From Chamaelirium japonicum (lineage: Eukaryota > Streptophyta > Magnoliopsida > Liliales > Melanthiaceae): a DNA stretch of 64,000 nucleotides. The position numbers and the translations under genes were made by a program. The stretch lies in contig OX393550.1 of NCBI GenBank assembly GCA_947650365.1, positions 96,142,951-96,206,950 on the forward strand, written 5' to 3'. The notes under the pieces are model-generated. The model saw only the letters and a program-made list of their open reading frames with translations. It was not told where the DNA came from and did not search any database. The first letter of the stretch is position 1. Each line of letters begins with the position of its first letter. Of the stretch, positions 58,449 through 64,000 are shown piece after piece.

Positions 58449-58629
58449 TTGATGTTTTTCGGCGGTGTATTTCCATACTTCCAGGTGACAATTTCATCAC
58501 TATTAAAGGCTCTAGAACCAGCCACCTCTTCAACACACACTGCATCATTCATTTCCTTCAAGTCCTCTTCCGTGAGCTTCACCTTTATAGAGCCAAGGTT
58601 GTCATCCAGGTTCTTGATCTTGGTTGTCC
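58449..58629 (-). CDS. Last exon of a plant aldo-keto reductase
   Basis: The minus-strand exon reads GTTKIKNLDDNLGSIKVKLT, EEDLKEMNDAVCVEEVAGSR and WKYGNTPPK before the stop. This is the C-terminal segment of plant NADPH-dependent aldo-keto reductases of the auxin-induced/IN2-2 type; GTTK and the Asn that follows bind the cofactor phosphate in this superfamily. A splice acceptor (attcag) precedes it at 58630. No upstream exon is visible between 58630 and 64000, which is filled with MITEs, hybrid retroelements and a hAT element. So either the preceding intron exceeds 5.3 kb or this is a lone exon. The exon itself has no disruption. About 60 of ~340 family residues are covered. Confidence 0.82.
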
Positions 58630-58683
58630 CTGAATATATTAGAAGCAAGAAATATTAGAAGATAACACTCCAGATAGCAGATC

Positions 58684-58708
58684 AATATATATATATATAT
58701 ATATATGA
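58684..58708. repeat. (AT)n microsatellite
   Basis: Borders the left end of the following MITE. Confidence 0.9.
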
Positions 58709-59090
58709 GGGCTGGGTTCCTATGACATGTCATAGGGAGTACCCTATGACATATGGTGAATTAGTAATGCTAGAATGTTTAGAATGTACTGAATTTTTTT
58801 GAGGGTGATCACCTTACCTTAGATAGAATGTCCACAAAAAATCAAAGAATTCAAAAACTTGTTGGGGCATCAAATGCTAGAAGCTTTATCGGCCATCCAT
58901 TTTAACCGTTAAATTGAAAATCATATTTGATGCCTCTAGAAGTTTTAGAATGAGCCGATTTTTTGCGGGGGTCCTATCTAAGATAGGGTAATCATCCTCA
59001 TAAAAATTCAGAACATTCTAAATATTCTAGGGTTACTAACTCACCATATGTCATAGGGTATTCCCTATGACATGTCATAGGAACTCATTT

Positions 59091-59093
<3 letters not shown>
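58709..59093. mobile_element. MITE with ~85-bp inverted repeats
   Basis: ttcctatgacatgtcatagg near the left end is mirrored by cctatgacatgtcataggaa at the right. The pairing continues through accctatgacatatggtgaR and tctagaatRtttagaatgt. It is inserted in an AT array, so the target duplication is not readable. The core is shared with 43538-43900. Confidence 0.88.

Positions 59094-59175
<82 letters not shown>
59094..59175. repeat. (AT)n microsatellite, left part
   Basis: About 40 AT units, continued at 59525-59588 after the retroelement insertion. Confidence 0.95.
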
Positions 59176-59179
<4 letters not shown>

Positions 59180-59520
59180 AGATACCCTCACACCTCAAAA
59201 CCCGGGTTGTAAGGGGAGGTCCACAGGGGGTATATTAAGCGGGTGATGGGTGCCTCCCTCACCGATGTGGGACTATCCGTTAACACTCCCCCTCACGCAG
59301 AGCACGCGTGGCAAGGCACGATCGGTGGGGAGCACCCGGAGCGAGAGCAAGAGCAGGAGATGGTGAACCCAGCTCTGATACCATGTTAGGAGATGACGGC
59401 TAGGGTTTGGAGAGGAATGTAATTCTCTCTATTGAGGGACTCAAGCCCAATATATATGTACATGTATGACCATACAACCCGACCCGACTGTACATGTAAC
59501 CCGACCCATCTATATACATT

Positions 59521-59524
<4 letters not shown>
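59176..59524 (-). mobile_element. Hybrid retroelement 1: copia-type 5' LTR on a TRIM body
   Basis: On the minus strand: 5' LTR of type C (59384-59524, 141 bp), PBS TGGTATCAGAGC (59372-59383), an 86-bp TRIM-like interior ending in a purine tract (complement of ctccccctcacg), then a 3' LTR of type T (59176-59285, 110 bp). The two LTRs are unrelated in sequence and length. The pentamer ATATA flanks both ends, but the site is an (AT)n array, so this is weak support. The T LTR is nearly identical to 63250-63360 and the C LTR to 60820-60960. Confidence 0.85.

Positions 59525-59588
<64 letters not shown>
59525..59588. repeat. (AT)n microsatellite, right part
   Basis: Continuation of the array interrupted by hybrid element 1. 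Confidence 0.95.
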
Positions 59589-59589
<1 letters not shown>

Positions 59590-59590
<1 letters not shown>

Positions 59591-59872
59591 TGAGAAACCT
59601 CCATTCATGAGAAATCATCGCAAAACGTACAGACATTTCAGAATTTGCTGAAACTTGGAGGATGTGCTATCTATAACAAGTAGGAGCAAGAAAAGTTAGA
59701 AGATTTGTCGACCCGTTAATTTGAATCTCATATTTGTTATGCCTAGAGGATTTATAATTGATGATTTTTGGTGAGAATGATTAACTTGCCATAGATAGCA
59801 CACCCACCAAGTTTCAGTAAATTCTGAAACCTCTATATAGGTTTTGCGATGGTTTTGCATCTTAACAGGTTA
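59590..59872. mobile_element. Foldback MITE related to 43538-43900
   Basis: tcatcgcaaaacg and tttcagaatttgctgaaact at the left pair with agtttcagtaaattctgaaa and ggttttgcgatgg at the right; gtgctatctat / atagatagcac also pair. The interior gagaatgattaacttgcc links it to the other two MITEs. Confidence 0.75.
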
Positions 59873-60701
59873 TATATATATTCCGTACGGATCTACTGCT
59901 AGTTGTTAATGTAACCGATTAGTGTTCTTTTCCTTACAAAAAAGGGATTTAAAATGTTGTGCGTATGTGTGCAATGTCCACTTCATTCACATATTTCAGT
60001 CGCATAGTACAGATATTCGTAGGTGGTGTTCAAGGCTTACTGAAACAACCTTCTAATTTTTTAACCAATCAGATTGTGGAACATCAGAAGACATCTTATT
60101 CCAATCACAACACGAAAATATAGAAGAATAACTTACAAATCTTCCTATGGGTGCGAGCACATTGTAGAATTACATAATTTTTGTCAAATTCTATATCAGA
60201 GACCGCCATGTTGCAGCTTCCAAATTAGATTTAGTTAATTCACTCATAAGCAGAGGCGGAGTCAGCTTAGGCCCAGTGGGGGCATCTGCCCCCACTCAGA
60301 TTTTGAAAAAAAAAAAAAATTGGTTCTCCTCTCAGAAACACGTGTCACCCAACCAAAAAATATCTCCACTAAAAACCTAAAAGCAAGATCGATGGCTGAG
60401 ATCGATTGCCAAAAAAAAAAATCTTCTCTTGAGGTGCGACTTGCAGGTTCGCAGCGCGGACGGCCCGGCGGCGGGCAACCTCTTACCTCACCGTCGTCAC
60501 CGACGCCTCGCAGGGCCGCACCGGTGGCGGCCCGCACGGGCTCAGGCGGATCGCGGGATCGGGACCACGCCACACGCTCGCGGGCCTCGCGGCTCGCCGA
60601 TCACCACCTGCGGCTGCGGAGTGCGGGCTACCGTCGGTCGACTCGGTCCGTCACCGCCGACGTCGAACAGGCTGAACAGGCTGAACAGCCGAACAACAAT
60701 G

Positions 60702-60702
<1 letters not shown>

Positions 60703-60773
<71 letters not shown>
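60703..60773. repeat. (CT)n microsatellite inside the hAT-type element
   Basis: About 35 CT units. Confidence 0.97.
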
Positions 60774-60775
<2 letters not shown>

Positions 60776-60819
60776 AATCCATGATCTGAGATTCAGATCT
60801 GTTTTTTTTTTTTTATATG

Positions 60820-60960
60820 TGTTAGGAGATGACGGTTAGGGTTTGGAGAGGAATGAAATTCTCTCTATTGAGGGACTCAAGCCCAATATATATGTACATG
60901 TATGACCATACAACCCGACCCGACTGTACATGTAACCCGACCCATCTATATACATCAACA
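60820..60960 (-). repeat. Type C LTR (3') of hybrid element 2
   Basis: It differs from 59384-59524 at 3 of 141 positions by eye. Confidence 0.93.
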
Positions 60961-61056
60961 CACCCCTCAAACTCACGGTGGATCATGAACCGAGAGTTTG
61001 CCGATAAAGTGCCAGAAGCGAACAATCGTAAGGGGCTTCGTCAGAAAATCAGCAGT

Positions 61057-62445
61057 CTACTCCGATGATGAAATGAATGGCAGGGAGATGGTGTGGTCGA
61101 GAAACTCCTGGCGAACATAATGATAATCAACCTCAATATGTTTTGTTCGCTCATGAAAGACCGGGTTGCTAGCAATTTGAATAGCACTCCGGTTGTCACA
61201 GAAGAGAGGCGTGGGCCCGGATATCACAACCCCCAAGTCGAGCAGAAGGCGGCGAAGCCAGACAATCTCTGCGGTGGTGGAAGCCATAGCCCTATATTCG
61301 GTTTCGGTGCTGGAGCGAGCAACAGACTCCTGTTTCTTGCTGCGCCACGAAATAAGCGAATCACCCAGAAACACGCAGTATCCTGTAGTAGAGCGGCGAG
61401 TGGCTGCATCTCCTGCCCAATCTGCATCGAAGTAGGCACGCAGCACCAACGGGGAGGTGGAGGGAAACAGTAGTGAACGGGTGATGGTGCCCCGGAGGTA
61501 GCGGATAATCCGAAGGACAGCTGTATAGTGAACTGAACGTGGAGCCTGAACAAACTGAGTGACAATGCCAACAGCATGGGCAATGTCTGGCCGGGTCATA
61601 GTGAGATAGACGAGCATCCCAACCAGCCTCTGGTAGCGGGAGACATCCTGGAGCGGCTCACCATCTGTAGCTAGAAGCTTCAAATTGAGCTCCATGGGTG
61701 TATCAGCAGTGCGAGAGTCAGTAAGAGCAACAGCAGCAAAGATGTCGGAGATGTACTTTTGCTGGGAGACCAACAGACCACGAGCGGACCGGGCAATCTC
61801 AAGGCCCAAAAAGTAGCGAAGAGAGCCCAGATCTTTCATCTCAAACTGACTCTGGAGGTGCCGCTGAAGGGATGCTATGGTGACACTGTCATCCCCAGTG
61901 ATGATCATATCATCCACATAGAGAAGAAGAACTGCAATACCCTGACTGAAGGAGCGAGTGAACAGGGCATAGTCGGAGTGACGCTCAACAAACCCGGTAG
62001 CCAGGACTGCACTGTGGAATCGCTCAAACCAGGCACGAGGGGCCTGCTTGAGCCCATAGATGGCTCGGCGCAAACGACACACGTGCCCTGGAGGAACTGA
62101 AACGCCCAGAGGAGGAGCCATGTAGACTTCCTCGGAGAGATCACCGTGGAGGAACGCATTGGTGACATCCATCTGATGGAGAGGCCACCCTCGAGCAGCT
62201 GCCACAGCTAAGAGGGTGCGCACAGTAGTCATCCGAGCAACTGGAGCAAACGTCTCCTCGTAATCAATCCCATACTCCTGGGAGAAGCCACGAGCAACGA
62301 GGCGAGTCTTGTGCCGCTCAATGGATCCGTCAGGTCGAGTCTTGACCTTGAATATCCACTTGCAGCTAATAGGCACCATACCTGAGGGACAAGGCACCAA
62401 ATCCCATGTCTGGGTCCGCTGAAAAGCTTCAAGCTCAACTGACAT
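61057..62445 (-). pseudogene. Copia reverse transcriptase-RNase H, open 462-codon segment
   Basis: The frame contains ELEAFQRTQTWDLVPCPSG, SCKWIFKVKTRPDG, ARGFSQEYGIDYEETF, MDVTNAFLHGDL, YGLKQAPRAWFERF, the catalytic LLLYVDDMIITGDD, LGSLRYFLGLEIA, then RNase H with YFDADWAGDAATRRSTTGYC, SWRSKKQESVARSSTETEY and [19 protein letters not shown]. It ends at a TAG (61057-61059) that fits CAG-to-TAG, about 25 codons before the natural end. No other stop interrupts it. Because gag, protease and integrase are gone, the element could not move alone. Confidence 0.9.
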
Positions 62446-62786
62446 GGCCTGCCGCCACTCTGGAAGTAAAGCTACCCCACGGTACGATTGGGGCTCCCGA
62501 TGGGTGTGTATAGCAGTAAGAAAAGCCTGAAAAGATGGTGAATAGGAGGCACTGGCAGATTAGCCAGAGGAGTCAGGAGAGTCAGAGGGAAAGGCAGAGT
62601 AACCAAATCTGTCAGGAGAGTAGTCATATCTGTCAGGAGGGTGATATTCGCGCGCTGGGTAGCGCCAAACAGGAGTAGGATCCACGACCAGGGAGGAGGG
62701 GGCAGCAGCATCAGGTGAAGGAGTACCAGTATGAACTGACTCTGAAGGAGGAGCTGCAGACCGACGAACATAGACACGAGTAACAG

Positions 62787-63225
62787 GTGGTGGTGGAGGT
62801 GTCGAGGAAGACGGAGGAGGTGGTGGCGGTGGTGATGGTGGTGGTGGAGGTGGCGGGGAGGCTGTCGGGGCAGAGGAAGGGGGCGGGGGGTGCCAGGTGG
62901 TTCCGGGTGGGACTGTCGGGGCAGAGGAAGGGCGGCGGAGGGGGCTGTCGGGGCAGAGGGAGGGGGCGAGGGGGCTGTCGGGGCAGAGGGAGGGGGCGGG
63001 GGGGTCTGTCGGGGTAGAGGAAGAGGGCGAAGGGGGCTGGCGGGGCAGAGGAAGGGGGTGGAGGGGGCTGTCGGGGCAGAGGGAGGTGCCGGGGGGGGGC
63101 TGTCAGGGCAGAGGAAGGGGGCGGGCGGTGCCGGGTGGGGCTGTCGGGGCAGAGGGAGAGGCCGGAGGTGCTGCCGGGGTGGAGGAGAGGCCGGAGTTTG
63201 GTGCTGTCGTCGCCGTCGTCGTGCG
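62787..63225. repeat. ~33-bp minisatellite in the copia linker
   Basis: ggggctgtcggggcagagg recurs about ten times between 62866 and 63165, preceded by ggtggt repeats. On the minus strand it would encode a Pro/Ala/Ser-rich linker, consistent with the low-complexity region between integrase and reverse transcriptase of copia elements. Confidence 0.88.
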
Positions 63226-63249
63226 AGAAACTCTAGAGCTCTGATACCA

Positions 63250-63360
63250 TGTTAGATACCCTTACACCTCAAAACCCGGGTTGTAAGGGGAGGTCCACAG
63301 GGGGGTATATTAAGCGGGTGATAGGTGCCTCCCTCACCGATGTGGGACTATCCGTTAACA
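63250..63360 (-). repeat. Type T LTR (5') of hybrid element 2
   Basis: It differs from 59176-59285 at 3 positions including one indel. It contains gatgtgggactatcc, the same core type as the TRIM at 47088-47423. Confidence 0.93.
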
Positions 63361-63592
63361 ATATGGTTCACAGGTCTCAATTCAGATCTGTTTTTTTTTT
63401 ATATGGTTCACGGGTCTCAATTCTCAGAGTTGACTCAGTCTCAACTCTCATGTTTATCTTCTTTTTTTTTTTTTTGACATTTTGTGTCATTGTGTGGTCT
63501 ATGGTCACTGGTTAGTGGCCCGAGGGGAGGTCGTGGGGACGGGGGGTAGCCGGGTAGGTGGGGATGGATTGGGGGTTTGGGGCCCATGGAGT

Positions 63593-63768
63593 ATCTCAAA
63601 GGTTTTTTCGATTTCGCCGACCCGATTAACGTGGCAACGTGCAAGTGTGCAACTAGTGGCTGAAACCCACTAGCTACATTTTAAGTCTTTTACACCACAA
63701 GACTGTTGCACTCTGTCACGTCAATCGAGCTGAGTGGAATTAGAAAAACCTTTTCGGGCTGAAAATCA
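63593..63768. mobile_element. Foldback MITE, copy 3 (diverged)
   Basis: tctcaaaggttttttcgatt pairs with the complement of aaaaaccttttcgggctg, and inner arms (cgtggcaacgtgcaag / ttgcactctgtcacg) pair. Related to 19946-20139 and 43049-43230. Confidence 0.65.
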
Positions 63769-64000
63769 TAACTCTAATTATTTAGATTAATAGATTTTGG
63801 GCTTCTACATTTTTTAACAAAATTATTTACTTTTTGCAATCAATTGAATTCCTTTGAGTCTTTGACGGTGAAAAATGGATAAAATACTTAGATCCAAACA
63901 AAGGTCGCCCCCATTAAAGCAAATTCCTCTCCGCCACTGCTCATAAGTGCTTCAAGTTTGAATACCATCATTATAATGAAGTTGACAAATTTTCACAAAG

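Larger units (their letters stand above)
60820..63360 (-). mobile_element. Hybrid retroelement 2: TRIM 5' LTR on a copia body
   Basis: On the minus strand: 5' LTR of type T (63250-63360, 111 bp), PBS TGGTATCAGAGC (63238-63249), a proline-rich linker, reverse transcriptase and RNase H, purine tract (complement of acacccctcaaactc, about 60959-60973), and a 3' LTR of type C (60820-60960, 141 bp). Exact 5-bp duplications ATATG flank it (60815-60819 and 63361-63365). The host sequence on both sides (cagatctgtttttttttt, then atatggttcac) fits one interrupted site. Gag, protease and integrase are missing. The LTR exchange mirrors hybrid element 1. Confidence 0.9.
60251..63939. mobile_element. hAT-type non-autonomous element, 3.7 kb with nested insertions
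   Basis: The termini cagaggcggag and ctccgccactg are inverted repeats, and the 8-bp duplication CTCATAAG flanks it exactly (60243-60250 and 63940-63947). Hybrid element 2 (60820-63360) and a foldback MITE (63593-63768) are nested in it, leaving about 0.97 kb of own sequence. That sequence is GC-rich on the left (60420-60700) and carries a CT array. No transposase is seen. Confidence 0.9.

Noticed and set aside
59176-63360. Single large element bounded by the two T LTRs (PBS and purine tract in the right places)
   Set aside because: Its interval crosses the hAT element 60251-63939, which has an exact 8-bp duplication. The flanks ATATA/ATATG differ, while 60820-63360 has an exact ATATG duplication of its own.

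Overview
This 64 kb window is nuclear DNA from a flowering plant. It holds Ty1/copia and Ty3/gypsy LTR retrotransposons with plant-type primer-binding sites (TGGTATCAGAGC and TGGCGCCGTCTGTGGG), hAT-type MITEs with 8-bp target duplications, very long (CT)n/(GA)n arrays, a conserved plant microRNA gene (MIR167) and one exon of a plant aldo-keto reductase. There is no bacterial or organellar gene organisation. A 500-base run of N (9569-10068) is an assembly gap. The species cannot be named from the sequence. Nearly all the DNA is transposon-derived; only two host loci can be supported: MIR167 (about 16.97-17.2 kb, minus strand) and the last exon of an aldo-keto reductase (58449-58629, minus strand).

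Layout. 1-1.6 kb: 5' end of a minus-strand copia element. 2.5-3.3 kb: an intact 302-bp TRIM (target duplication GTGGG) and a hAT MITE (GAATCTAG). 4.5-8.0 kb and 11.5-14.8 kb: two non-coding LTR elements in minus orientation. 10.1-11.3 kb: a 5'-truncated LINE with a 15-bp target duplication. 14.8-18.1 kb: GA/CT arrays around MIR167. 22.7-35.9 kb: a 13.2-kb Tat-type gypsy element with 604-bp LTRs, a decayed gag-pol, tandem repeats and an antisense three-exon reading frame that is still open. 36.5-40.4 kb: several truncated LINEs and a hAT MITE. 40.85-43.04 kb and 50.08-57.15 kb: two solo LTRs of one large family. The second sits inside an old copia fragment and itself contains a 5.25-kb copia element (51080-56327, target duplication CTACA). 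43-47.4 kb: MITEs, LINE and SINE fragments, a copia LTR and a second intact TRIM (TGATC).

58.4-64 kb: the aldo-keto reductase exon, MITEs, a 3.7-kb hAT-type element (CTCATAAG), and the most unusual structure of the window. Two insertions 1.3 kb apart, 59176-59524 and 60820-63360, each carry two unrelated LTRs. The first has a 5' LTR of a copia family (C) on a TRIM interior and a TRIM (T) 3' LTR. The second has a T 5' LTR on a C interior with reverse transcriptase/RNase H and a C 3' LTR. They are reciprocal. The junction in both is the shared tRNA-Met primer-binding site. This is what would be expected if a TRIM and a copia RNA were reverse transcribed together and exchanged plus-strand strong-stop DNAs at the second template jump.

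The premature stops that I could assign in the gypsy and copia pol genes fit C-to-T transitions, as expected for methylated, silenced elements. I see no operon-like functional system; the interest lies in the structure of the mobile elements.
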